NCBI GenBank assembly: GCA_902728285.1
Contig: CACVBU010000674.1
Coordinates: forward strand, 434,001-498,000
From: Clytia hemisphaerica
Taxonomy: Eukaryota > Cnidaria > Hydrozoa > Leptothecata > Clytiidae
Reading direction: 5' to 3'
Length of the DNA stretch: 64,000 nt
Under the pieces are notes generated by a model. That model saw nothing but the letters and a program-made list of their open reading frames with translations, searched no databases and had not been told where the DNA came from. This document shows positions 36,421 through 46,577 of this stretch, piece by piece (within the stretch, counting starts at the first letter, position 1; each line of letters begins with the position of its first letter). Position numbers and translations under genes: made by a program.

Positions 36421-37593
36421 TTACGGTGATTTATTTTTTCTACATAAAATAGAGTTGATTTTCTCGAACACCAGCTTGAAAAACAGGGGGTTACGGTAAT
36501 CGTCATTTACCACAATATTTCCATTTTGAAGGACGGGCGAATCTTCGAAAGTATCGCGTAGGATTATATTGATCGCGTTTTCATCGTTGAATTTCATTGG
36601 ATAAAAGTATGTATGATCTACTCTTCCACGAGAAAAAGGTAAATAAATGACAACTATTTCATCGTTTTCTTCTTCCTCTTCTTTTAAATATTTCATTAAT
36701 TTATCTTTCCTCGTATATCCCTTTCGTAATACCATTGTGTCAGTAACCGTAATGATACTGTGAAACGTTACATTGGGAAGAACATCTCGAACAATAGTAT
36801 TCCAAAATTCATAGTCCGGATAATACCAAGAAAAGTTCATCCAGAGATAGAAATGATGTTTTTTGGACGATATACATTGAACTTTTAAATGACGGGTATA
36901 TCTTTCACGCCAGTCGTACCGAGGATTTAACATTTGATCCATTAGAATTTGATGCAAGTGTGGATCGAATTTACGGCTGCCATATGTATCTGAAATAAAG
37001 TTTTCGTTTCGTATCCAAGGAATAGATAACTGATCGGCCTCATAATTAACGTTCAAAACCACGAAATCACTTTCTTTCCGTTCCCACATTCTTTGAGCCT
37101 TCTTGATTACTGTAGAAATATGTTTTTCTAAAGAAAGATCTTTTTCTAAAGATTTAGAACTGTACCCATACCTATCAACCAAAAAAAAAATCGTTTGTTT
37201 ACTTGTATTGTTCGTATGAGGCATGTTTTCCAACACATTCATCATTTCCCTGCCATCAGTCCGTGTTATAGCTTGGAAATCAGTATCGAAAAATGCTCTA
37301 TAATTTTCCTCAGTAAGACGAATCAAGCGGCTTTGTATTGGAGAAAATGCCCAAAACATAAAGCAAGGTTTATCTAATATTGATTTGACTAAAAATGTCA
37401 ATTGCGTATCTTTACGCAAGAAATATACATAATCACTATCTCTGTCATACTCATCCTTGATTGCAACAATCGGAATGAGGGTGATATTTCTAACTTTCAA
37501 ACACGGTGAAACCATCAGATCTCCCCAGGACATCGATACCAACAAAAGCACACCAAAATAAAAGGAACTCAATGTGAGGTTAACTGTATACAT
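36421..37593 (-). CDS. Secreted glycoprotein of unknown function, single exon
   Basis: A 390-residue ORF with no recognised domain. Residues 1-24 (MYTVNLTLSSFYFGVLLLVS...) look like a signal peptide. Four N-glycosylation sequons are visible (NIT, NTS, NFS, NVT). Conserved-looking features are SPC, KPCFMFWAFSPIQSRLI, KKAQRMWERKESDFVV, an acidic stretch LKEEEEENDE near residue 305 and a basic tail CRKNKSP. No transmembrane segment follows the signal, so secretion is inferred. A poly(A) signal on the coding strand (TTTATT on plus, 36373-36378) lies 43 bp beyond the stop. A 3'-truncated paralogue at 42868-43371 shows it belongs to a tandem duplication. It could be an extracellular receptor-like or venom/mucus protein; nothing in the sequence decides. 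Confidence 0.75.
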   Translation of the reverse strand: MYTVNLTLSSFYFGVLLLVSMSWGDLMVSPCLKVRNITLIPIVAIKDEYDRDSDYVYFLRKDTQLTFLVKSILDKPCFMFWAFSPIQSRLIRLTEENYRAFFDTDFQAITRTDGREMMNVLENMPHTNNTSKQTIFFLVDRYGYSSKSLEKDLSLEKHISTVIKKAQRMWERKESDFVVLNVNYEADQLSIPWIRNENFISDTYGSRKFDPHLHQILMDQMLNPRYDWRERYTRHLKVQCISSKKHHFYLWMNFSWYYPDYEFWNTIVRDVLPNVTFHSIITVTDTMVLRKGYTRKDKLMKYLKEEEEENDEIVVIYLPFSRGRVDHTYFYPMKFNDENAINIILRDTFEDSPVLQNGNIVVNDDYRNPLFFKLVFEKINSILCRKNKSP

Positions 37594-37912
37594 TGTTTGC
37601 TAAAATGTTAAAGTTTAATAGTTATTTCATGACTTTAAAATATCTTTGGGTTAAAGTTTTTGACTAACTGATCAGACGGATTATTCACGAAATCATGATC
37701 GAAATTGTTTAGACTTCACGTGATTCAGCCCCATTTTTTAAAATAATATGATAATAAATGAATTTTGAATTCAATCAATTTATGTATGTTTTGAAGGTCT
37801 GGGCTCTAAGTGTCCATCTGTTGATTGAAAATTTCCTCTAGAATTCGTTTGAAATAAATAATAATATGATAAACAAATTTTGAATTCAATCAATTTATTT
37901 ATGTATGTATTG

Positions 37913-38251
37913 GGGAGGGGTTTCACGTTTGGCGGAGGAGCGGAATCGGCTCTTTTTTCGGACGGAGTGGCGGAATTTGGCGAAAATTTAGACGGAACTA
38001 CGGAGATTGGGTTCTATGACGGAGACGGAAAATTAGACAATTTTAGTGCGGAAAAACGGAATTTAGCAAAAAGAATTGCGGAATTCCGGAATTGGTAAAA
38101 GATATTCCAAATTTGCGGAATTTTCTACAAAAATATTGAATTTCAAAGGAATTTTCGGTGACGGAATTTTGGTTCAATTTAAGACGGTTTAACGGAAATT
38201 GGAGAAAAAATTGGCGGAATTGCGGAATCGGGTACCCCCTGAAACCCCCCT
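37913..38251. mobile_element. GCGGAATT-phrase element, copy 1, 7-bp duplication
   Basis: TGTATTG is duplicated at 37906-37912 and 38252-38258. Unit B at 43599-43610 has TGTATTCAAGGTCTGGG without the insert. The ends are GGGAGGGGTTTCACG and CCCCCTGAAACCCCCCT. GCGGAATT/GACGGA boxes fill the interior. The ORF 37880-38098 is repeat translation. Confidence 0.8.
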
Positions 38252-38442
38252 TGTATTGAAGGTCTGGGCTCTAATGATGTGTCCATCTGTTGATTGAAAA
38301 TTTTCTCCGTAATTCGTTTAAAATAAATTTGATAAACAAAATTTAAATTCAATCAATTTTTGTTTGTATATTTAAGGTGGCCTCACATGAAGTGTCCATC
38401 TGTTGATTACAATTTTTTTCTTTAATTTGTATAAAATATTTA

Positions 38443-38713
38443 CACCCTTTTTTTTTTTATAAGAATGGTGTTTTTTTCATTTCATCATGGATATTCTTAA
38501 CTTTTTGGAGAAAATCATCCAAAAATATTCTTACGGTATTCTTATGTTAAGATCGAAGTTGGCAATCTACAGGTTAAAATGCATCAAAAATGACATTCTT
38601 AGGTTCAGTTGCTAAATTCCATGATGGTGATATTCTTACCATATTCTTAATTTTTTGGCCATTTTCATCATGGACATTCTTATAAAGTGTATTCTTATTA
38701 AAAAAAAAGCGTG
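38443..38713. mobile_element. TA-flanked MITE, ATTCTTA phrase, with empty site in unit B
   Basis: TA at 38441-38442 and 38714-38715. Unit A reads AAAATATT-TA-[element]-TA-TGTTATATTGATG; unit B near 43977-43996 reads AAAATATTTATGTCATATTG. The ends are CACCCTTTTTTTTTTTATAAG and AAAAAAAAAGCGTG. ATTCTTA occurs about eight times. This fixes the duplication as TA. Confidence 0.85.
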
Positions 38714-39696
38714 TATGTTATATTGATGATGTTTGTTGATTGTTTGAAAAACGTTTAAAGAAGAATGTTTTCGCCGGATAAACGTTCTCTTTACGGATTT
38801 TTAAGAATTCAATACTTTTTTTGTAAATATGCAGTATGGCTTTCCTGTGATTTTATTAAAATTGCTCACAAAAGCTGGAAGTGAAAATCTTATTTCGATC
38901 CCAGACTGATTGTGTAATTTGGAATTTACAGACCAGAATTGATTTCCAGGCTTATATAAAAATCTAATCCTCAGTACCTCCTTATTGTGTCTTGTTAAAT
39001 TTTTTTGGAAAACATTTTTCATACTGATTCAGAAAAACATAAAAGTTAATTGAATTGAAATTGAATTCGACGAAAATGATTTAAAAAAATAATACAATAG
39101 ACGATATCGGCTTCCGAATTCTCCCCGAATGATTACCCATGATACATTGCGCAAAAAGATTCACGAACAATATTGACTTACCGAATTTTTTTGCGCAATG
39201 CATCATGGGTAATCATTCGAGGAGAATTTCGTTAAGCCGATATCGTCCGAGGGGTAAATCACTCGAAAAATTATCGTACACCTCTACAAAAAGTAAAAAA
39301 AAAAGTCAAAAAAGTCAAAAAAAGTCAAAAAGTCAAAGAAAAAGTCAAAAAGTCAAAAATAAAGTCAAAAAGTCAAAAATAAAGTCAAAAAGTCAAAGAA
39401 AAAGTCAAAAATTCCTAGAAAAAAGTCAAAAAGTCAAATAAAAGTCAAAAAAAAGTCTTGAAAAAGTCAAAAAAAAGTCAAAAAAAAGTCAACAAGCAAC
39501 ATGCTGAATGGACCTACCTGATGATGAAATTTAGATAAATAGATATAGATAAATTCATCATTGATTGTTGATGGGGGGAGAGGGGAGGGTTGTAGGGAAA
39601 TGATAAATAGGAAGTTGTGGTTGCAAAAATCTGTTTTATTGACAATTGAATCATGCTTGATGGTGAGCATTGTTATCAATAATGTTTTTGTGTGAA

Positions 39697-40169
39697 ATAC
39701 CTAAATTGTGACGGATCCCGATTTTTTTCCGGCCGAAAATGCCGGAAATATGCCGGAAAAACCAGTTTTTTAACATTTTCTCGAGATTTTATCATAAGTT
39801 TTTTCTGATTTTTTGCAGAAAGATGCGTATTCGCAATGCTCAAAACATGGCCGAGTTCGATTTTTGAGAAAAAAAATTTTCCGGTTGAAAATGCCGGAAA
39901 TCGCCGGAAATATAAGGAAAAAATCCAATGAAAATCTGCAAAAACGGCGATTTCCGGCATTTTCAACCGGAAAATTTTTTTTCTCAAAAATCGAACTCGG
40001 CCATGTTTTGAGCATTGCGAATACGCATCTTTCTGCAAAAAATCAGAAAAAAACTTATGATAAAATCTCGAGAAAATGTTAAAAAACTGGTTTTTCCGGC
40101 ATATTTCCGGCATTTTCGGCCGGAAAAAAATGTTTTTCGAAAATCGGGCTCCGTCACAATTTAGGTATT
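39697..40169. repeat. 473-bp palindrome with TGCCGGAAA phrase
   Basis: Arms of about 215 bp: AATACCTAAATTGTGACGGA at the left and TCCGTCACAATTTAGGTATT at the right, near-identical through CGAGATTTTATCATAAG, AAGATGCGTATTCGCAATGC and CATGGCCGAGTTCGATTTTT, centred near 39933. GCCGGAAA boxes recur. ORFs on both strands are shadows of the arms. Confidence 0.8.
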
Positions 40170-40355
40170 GACATTTTGCATCAGTGTGCAAAATTTCATG
40201 AAAAAACGTAAAGTACATACAGCTCAAGAAATTCAAGAAATACCGTTTTTCCGGCGAAAATCGGCTGTTCCGGCGATTTTTAGAATGTTCCGGCTTCAAA
40301 AATCAATTTTATTGAAAATTGAAACATGCTTGATGTTGGGCATTGCTATTAATAA

Positions 40356-40681
40356 GGGGGGGTTCAGGGGGTACCCGATTCCGCAATTCCGCCAATTTTT
40401 TCTCCAATTTCCGTCAAACCGTATTAAATTCCGTCACCGAAAATTCCTTTGAAATTCAATATTTTTGTCGAAAATTCCGCAAATTTTGAAAATCTTTTAC
40501 CAATTCCGAAATTCCGCAAATTTTTTTGCTAAATTCCGTTTTTCCGCACTAAAATTGTCTAATTTTCCGTCTCCGTCAGAGAACCCAATTTCCGTAATTC
40601 CGTCTAAATTTTCGCCAAATTCCGCCACTCCGTCCGAAAAAAGGGCCGATTCCGCTCCTCCGCAAACAGTGAAACCCCCCC
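40356..40681. mobile_element. GCGGAATT-phrase element, copy 2 (reverse), 7-bp duplication
   Basis: TTAATAA at 40349-40355 and 40682-40688. The related sequence at 39670-39690 (GCATTGTTATCAATAATGTT) lacks the insert. Reverse complement of the 37913-38251 family over its whole length, so two independent insertions with different target duplications are seen. Confidence 0.8.
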
Positions 40682-41897
40682 TTAATAATGTTTTTGAATG
40701 AAAAAACAACCAATTATATGGAAAAAGTCCAATGAAAATCCAGAAAAACGGTGATTTCCGGCACATTTCCGGCATTTTCGGCAGGAAAAATTTTTTTTTC
40801 AAGAATCGGACTAGGCCATGTTTTGGGCATTGTTAATACGCATCTTTGAGCAAAAAATCAGAAAAAACTAATGATGAAATCTCGAAAAAATGCCGAAAAA
40901 CCAGTTTTTCCGGCCTATTTCCGCCATTTTCGTCCGGAAATTTTTTTTTTTCGAAAATCGGGCTCCGTCACATTTTGGGCATTGCCATTTAGCATCATTG
41001 TGCAAAAAATTAGAAAAAACTAATGAGCCGATCCCGAGAAAAGCTGGCAACAGACGAACGAACGAACGAACGGACAAGGGTTAATTTAAAGGACTACCTT
41101 AGGTAGGTCCAAAAAGTTTCTTGAATGGGCGGATGGGTGGAGCAAAATTTATGGGCGGTTGGCGTTTGAGGACAGATTTGGGCGGAAATGTTGGGTGCCC
41201 GAAGGCGGTGAGCGTTTTTGTCGGGAAAAAGTCAAAATGAAAGTTTGAAAAAAGTCAAAAAAAAGTCAAAAAGTCAAATAAAAGTCAAAAAAAAGTCAAA
41301 AAGTATCGTACACCTTTTTTCAAGTGATTTACCCCTCGATATCGTCTATTGCTAAAGTCAGCATAATAAGTTTAGGATCAGGATTACCAAACAGATTTCA
41401 TCCACGTTTTTTTATTTGAATGTCTAGAATTATTGCAATCATTAAAGTTTCATGAACACTTATAATATTTTTTCAATTCTCAGAGACTTCTGTTCCGTTA
41501 CTTGCTCTTCCTTGCAGCTACATGAATCGTTAGAGGCATCAACCCATAACCCATTAACTTTGCAACTTGCTTGTTACATTTGTCGGCATTTGAACACTTT
41601 AACATTGTTGGAGTTCGAGAGCTTGACAGGCAGCACTTTCACACTTACAAACTTCTTTACACTCAACAAATTTTTCCATCAATTCTACTTTCCTCGACCT
41701 TATCTCTCCTTCTCGTCCTTTCTTCTCATTTTCCTTCTTTGTAGCACGATAGACTTAATATCTTTGTTAAATCTTTTTCAGAAGATATTTCTAAAGCATA
41801 AATTTTACTTAGACAACAATAGTTTCCGATGAGTACTGTAATCCCGCTCTCAACAAAAAGCAATGAAAGTAACCACTTGGGAAAAGATTTTGGGAAT

Positions 41898-41978
41898 TCA
41901 AATTTTTGCTCGACTCTTTTTTGCTGGAGAAAGCTCAAATTTGCCTATCAATCCCTTCGGGCTTTACAGATATCTGTG
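41898..41978. mobile_element. One-ended remnant of the P-type MITE in unit A
   Basis: Matches the right 80 bp of the 45728-46027 MITE (CAAATTTTTGCTCGACTC to CAGATATCTGTG). The left 220 bp are missing and unrelated sequence precedes it. Confidence 0.7.
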
Positions 41979-42234
41979 AGTCGAATTCTCTTTCTTGCAA
42001 AGGAAATTCATGAATAGTCCAATTTTTCACTTGTTTTTTTCTTGTTGTTTTATCCTGAGACGAAAGTTTAAGTTTGTTTTCTGTCGATTGAATTTGTAAA
42101 GAATTGAGATGATAAAAGAATTCTGAATACAATTATTTTATTTATGTTACGTGTGGCCTTAAATTCAATCCCATCTGTTGATTTCTTCAATAACATCATT
42201 CGTATCGCAACCGCGTGTGCTTCGTTCAAAAGTA

Positions 42235-42586
42235 CACGCTTTTTTATAAGAATGGTGTAAATCCATTTCATCATGGATATTCTTAACTTTTTTGGGGAAA
42301 TCATCCTAAAATATTCTTACAGCATTCTTAGGTTAGGATCCTAATTCAGACTAGATTTAACATTTAGTACATACGTCTCAAGCATAAAATGACATTTTTG
42401 TGAAAGGAGTGAGCCTTACTTGGGGATAATTGGCAATTTATATTTGAAAATGCTCTAAAAATGGCATTCTTAGCTTGAGTAGCAAAATTCCATGATGGTG
42501 TGATATTCTTAGCATTATTCTTAATTTTTTGGCCATTTTCATCATGGACATTCTTATAAATTGTATTCTCATAAAAAAGAAGCGTG
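42235..42586. mobile_element. TA-flanked MITE, ATTCTTA phrase, unit A
   Basis: TA at 42233-42234 and 42587-42588, ends CACGCTTTTTTATAAGAATG and AAAAAAGAAGCGTG. ATTCTTA occurs about seven times. The allelic insertion in unit B (46284-46577) is shorter, with many small deletions. Confidence 0.8.
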
Positions 42587-42867
42587 TAGATAAAAGACTT
42601 TTTTGAGAGGGGGCTCGCCTGGTAAAAGTTTTTACGATGTTTCCAGCGATTGAAAAAAGCTGGAAAAGCAGGTTCTCAACAATTTCGCATGGAACATTAA
42701 TTATGCATGCGCATCATTAAGTGATAATTTTGATTCGTATGTCTGTAAATACAATTCAAAATTCTAAATCATCCTCGCTATTGCATTCACTCAAAATCAT
42801 TTTAACACACTCACATGTCAGAGAGATGGCTGATGGAGCAGTTGAAGGTGGTTGTGAAAGAAATCAT

Positions 42868-43371
42868 TCAAACCAATCCAATCCATACCACGAAATCGCT
42901 TTCTTTCCGTTCCCACATTCTTTGAGCTTTCTTGATTACTGTAGAAAGATTTTTTTTAAAAGAAAAACCACCCCACACATTAACCAAAAATAAAACTGTT
43001 TGTTTACTAGTATTGTTCTTATGTGGCATGTTTTCCAACACCTTCATCAGTCCCCTACCATTAGTCCGGGTTATAGCTTGGAAATCAGTCTCAAAAAATT
43101 CTCTATAATTTTCCTCAGTAAGACGAATCAAGTGGCTTTGTATTGGAGAAAATGCCCAAAATATAAAGCAAGGTTTATCTAATATTGATTTGACTAAAAA
43201 TGTCAATTGTGTATCAGTATTCACGAAATATCCACTATTTGCAACAATCGGAATGAGGGTGATATTTCTAACTTCAAAACACGGCGAAACCATCTGGTCT
43301 CCCCAAGTCACCGATACCAACAAAACCACACCAAAACAAAGGGAACTCAATGTGAGGGTAATTGTATACAT
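42868..43371 (-). pseudogene. 3'-truncated copy of the secreted glycoprotein gene
   Basis: 167 codons. Residues 1-about 160 match the 36421-37593 product (MYTITLTLSSLCFGVVLLVS; KPCFIFWAFSPIQS; KKAQRMWERKESDFVV), including the signal peptide. Homology stops at the unit-B breakpoint near 42888, after which a few unrelated codons lead to a stop. About 220 C-terminal residues are missing. It also has a short internal deletion after IPIVA. It could be expressed as a shortened secreted protein, but loss of over half the chain suggests a pseudogene. Confidence 0.7.
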
Positions 43372-44171
43372 TGTTCGCTAAAATGTTAAAGTATAAGTGT
43401 TATTTTATGACTTTGTAATATTTTGAGTGAGAGTTTTTGACTTACTGATCAGACGGATTATTCACGAAATCATGATCGAAATTGTTTACACTTGATGTGA
43501 TTCAGCCCCATTTTTTAATTGAAATTTCCTCTCTAGACTTCGTTTAAAATAAATATGTTACTAAATATGATAAACGAATTTTGAATTCAATTTATGTTTG
43601 TATTCAAGGTCTGGGCTCTAATGATGTGTCCATCTGTTGATTGAAAATTTTCTCCATAATTTGTTTAAAATAAATACAAACGAATTTTAAATTGAATCAA
43701 TTTATGTTTCTATTCAATGTCTAGGCTCTAATGATGTGTCCATCTGTTGATTGAAAATTTTCTCCATAATTCGTTTAAAATAAATATAAACGAATTTGAA
43801 TTCAATCATTCTATGGCCTTGGTGTGTCCATCTGTTTGTTGATTAAAGTTTTCTCCTTAATTTGTTTAAAATAAATATGATAAACGAAATTCAAATTCAA
43901 TCAATTTTCAATCACATGAAGTGTTCTTCTGTTGATTAAAATGTTTTCTTTAATTTGGAGCGTGTTAATTTGTATAAAATATTTATGTCATATTGATGAT
44001 GTTTGTTGATTGTTTGAAAAACGTTCCAAGAAGAATGTTTTCGCTGGCTAAACGTTTTCTTTACGAATTTTTAAGAATTCATTAATTTTTTGTAAATATG
44101 CAGTATGGCTGTGCTGTGATTTTATTAAAATTGTTCACAAAAGCTGTAAGTGAAAATCTTATTTCAATCCC

Positions 44172-44494
44172 GGGGGGGGGGGGGGGTACTGGGTTTGCGG
44201 ACTGACAGTATGTGCGGGCCAAAAATTCGCTTTTAAAATTGCACCCTTACAGTGCAGCCCCAAATTTTCGATCCCTTTCGTGCAAAAAATGGTCAAAATT
44301 TTATCATTTCGATCATTTTTTGGTCATAATACTGCATAATATCTAGATTTTTCCAGAATTTTCTGAAATTTCTACCCTTAAAGTGCATCTCTAGTTTTTT
44401 CGACCCTTACAGTGCATTTTAAACATATTGGAAAAGGAACCCTTAGGACCCACACATACCCGTCGGTCCTTTTGCCCAGCTGCCCCCCGCCGGG
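44172..44494. mobile_element. Poly-G element with CCCTTACAGTGCA phrase, empty site in unit A
   Basis: TTTCAATCCC occurs on both sides (44162-44171, 44495-44504). Unit A at 38892-38909 reads TTTCGATCCCAGACTG uninterrupted. Because the element starts with C/G runs, the true duplication is 7-10 bp. The ends GGGGGGGTACTGGGTTTGCG and the complement of GCCCAGCTGCCCCCCGCCGG are similar. CCCTTACAGTGCA-like boxes occur four times. Confidence 0.8.
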
Positions 44495-45727
44495 TTTCAA
44501 TCCCAGACTGATTGTGTAATTTACAGACCAGAATTGATTTCCAGGTTTACATAAAAATCTGACCCTCATTACCTACTTAGTATATCTTGTTAAATTTATT
44601 TGGAAACCATTTTTCATACTTACTCAGAAAAACAAAAAAAGTTAATTGAATTGAAATTGAATTTGACGAAAAGTATTTGAAAACTAACACAATTGCTGAA
44701 GTCAGCATAACAAATTTAAGTTAAAGATTACCAAACAGATTTCATCCACGTTTTTTTCTTTGAATTTCTAGAATTATTGCAATCATGAAAGTTTCCTATG
44801 AACTCATATATGGGATATGTATTCTTTTTTCAATTCTCAGAGACTTCTATTCCGTTTACTTACTCTTCCTTGCAGCTACATGAATCGTTATAGACCCATT
44901 AACTTTGCAAGTTTCTTGTTATATGCCAACATTTGTTGGCATTTGAACACTTTAACAGATGCTACATTGTTGGAGTTTGAGAGCTTGACAGGGAGCACTT
45001 TCACACTTACAAAAGTTCCAAAAGTTCCCTTTATTCTATTGCCCAAACATCCCTTGGATACTTTATCTAGTGATTGCTATTGACTTTTTGGTATCGGTAC
45101 CTTTTTTGCAGCCAAAGTTTCAGAAAAATATGATAGGTAAAAACGGACCGGTCTGTAAAAAACAAGAACAACCGCTCACGTGACTAAATTGAAATTTTGC
45201 ACATTGTCTTTGATGATCAATATTTATCACTGGTGAAAATTACAAGTCAAAAGCCCCATTGGTTCCTGAGTTTCGGCAGGTGGCCAACGTGTATTTTATA
45301 GACCGGTCTGCAAAGTACTAAATACTCATTAGGACGAATATTCTTTCTGTTACTAGACTCAAATCAGCTTTTAGGAACAAATTTCAGTCAAATCGAACGA
45401 GTCAATCAGTCAATACATAATTTTGGTCGAGTTTACATTCTGGTCTATAAAATACCAACCAGACAAGTGGCCGAACCAAAATTTTGTAAATCATCTTCAA
45501 TGATCCATATCTATTACTGGTCGAAATTTCAAGGTCAAGGTCATTTTAAGGGGCGTCCTCGCTTCCCGAAGTAAAAAAATAGGAAGATGTTGCGAAAGTT
45601 TATGCTTGCAAAAAATTCTTCAAGAATTTGAGAATTTATAAAAAATCGTGATAAACTAAATTTTCAGCATATTTTTAGCCTTTAAACGTTCGTATTCATC
45701 GAATTCAAGGAACAGTCCCAGTTGAGT

Positions 45728-46027
45728 CACAGATCTGCAAAGCCCGAAGTACTAGATCCACGGCCTTTACCGAAAAGTGAAGCAAGTTTTGGTAGGATTT
45801 CCTACCAAAGAAATCACGTGACAATAAGCAATTTAACTGGTTTGAGAGATGCGAAATAGTGTTTACCGTCTACTTTTTTTTGGTCTCACGCTCCGAAAAC
45901 AATTAAAATGCTAGATCCTATCCATCGCGGCACGAAATTTAAAAAGTCAAATTTTTGCTCGACTCTTTTTTGCTGGAGAAAGCTCAAAGTTGCCTATCAA
46001 TCCCTTCGGGCTTTACAGATATCTGTG
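45728..46027. mobile_element. 300-bp MITE derived from the P-like transposon
   Basis: The ends CACAGATCTGCAAAGCCCG and CGGGCTTTACAGATATCTGTG match the 18972-22156 transposon, and its right 240 bp reversed align with 18972-19210 (CGGCACGAAATTTAAAAAGT, GGATAGGATCTAGCATTTT on either strand). Flanks AGTTGAGT and AGTCGAAT are a possible diverged 8-bp duplication. Confidence 0.75.
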
Positions 46028-46283
46028 AGTCGAATTCTCTCTTGCAAAGGAAATTCATGAATAGTCCAATTTTTTCACTTGTTTTTTTTCTTGTTGTTTT
46101 ATCCTGTGACGAAAATTTAAGTTTGTTTTCTATCGATTGAATTTGTAAAGAATTGAGATGATAAAAGAATTCTGAATACAATTATTTTATTTATGTTACG
46201 TGTGGCCTTAAATTCAATCCCATCTGTTGATTTCTTCAATAACATCATTCGTATCGCAACCGCGTGTGCTTCGTTCAAAAGTA

Positions 46284-46577
46284 CACGCTTTTATAAGAAT
46301 TGTGTCATTTCCTCTGGTTATTCTTACTTTTTTTGGGCAAATCATCCTAAATTCTTACAGCATTTTAGTTCCTATTCAGACTAGATTTAACATTTAGTAC
46401 CTACTCTCAAGCATAAAATGACTTACTTTGAGGGTAATGACAATTTATAATTGGAATTCTAAAAATGACTTTAGCTTGAGCCAAATTTCTGATGGTGATA
46501 TTCTTAGCTTATTTAATTTGTTGGTCCATTTCATCATGGACATCTTATAAATTGTATTCTCATAAAAAAGAAGCGTG
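46284..46577. mobile_element. Eroded TA-flanked MITE, unit B
   Basis: Same insertion as 42235-42586 with the same junction AAAAGTACACGCTT. About 58 bp shorter through many scattered 1-10-bp deletions, several of which remove ATTCTTA copies. Confidence 0.75.

Larger units (their letters stand above)
39099..41346. mobile_element. Composite insertion in unit A (GACGATATCG ends)
   Basis: Unit B (about 44695-44712) runs ACAATTGCTGAAGTC where unit A has ACAA-TA-[2.2 kb]-TA-TTGCTAAAGTC. The ends are GACGATATCG and CGATATCGTC. GAGGGGTAAATCACT near 39250 and its complement near 41330 are inner terminal repeats, next to AAAAGTCAAAA arrays (39290-39490 and 41240-41305). Within it lie a small hairpin with GATATCG repeats (39102-39240), a GGACCTACC-family copy, a 473-bp palindrome and a second GCGGAATT element. 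None of the ORFs inside is supported. Confidence 0.65.
37059..42633. repeat. Tandem segmental duplication, unit A
   Basis: Collinear with unit B at 42888-46624: the secreted-protein 5' coding half, its upstream TGTGTCCATCTGTTGATTGA repeats, the GATGTTTGTTGATTGTTTGA segment, the CAGATTTCATCCACG segment, the right end of a P-type MITE, and a TA-flanked MITE. Unit A is longer because it carries insertions at 37913-38251, 38443-38713 and about 39099-41346 that unit B lacks. Confidence 0.8.

Noticed and set aside
39676..40299. 207-residue minus ORF and partner ORFs on the plus strand
   Set aside because: They are mirror translations of the two arms of a palindrome and have no domain or splice support.
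41452..45083. ORFs at 41452-41832 and 44817-45083 as a conserved paralogous gene pair
   Set aside because: They lie in duplicated units, but similarity breaks after about 60 codons with frame changes and there is no start or splice consistency; conservation is explained by the segmental duplication.
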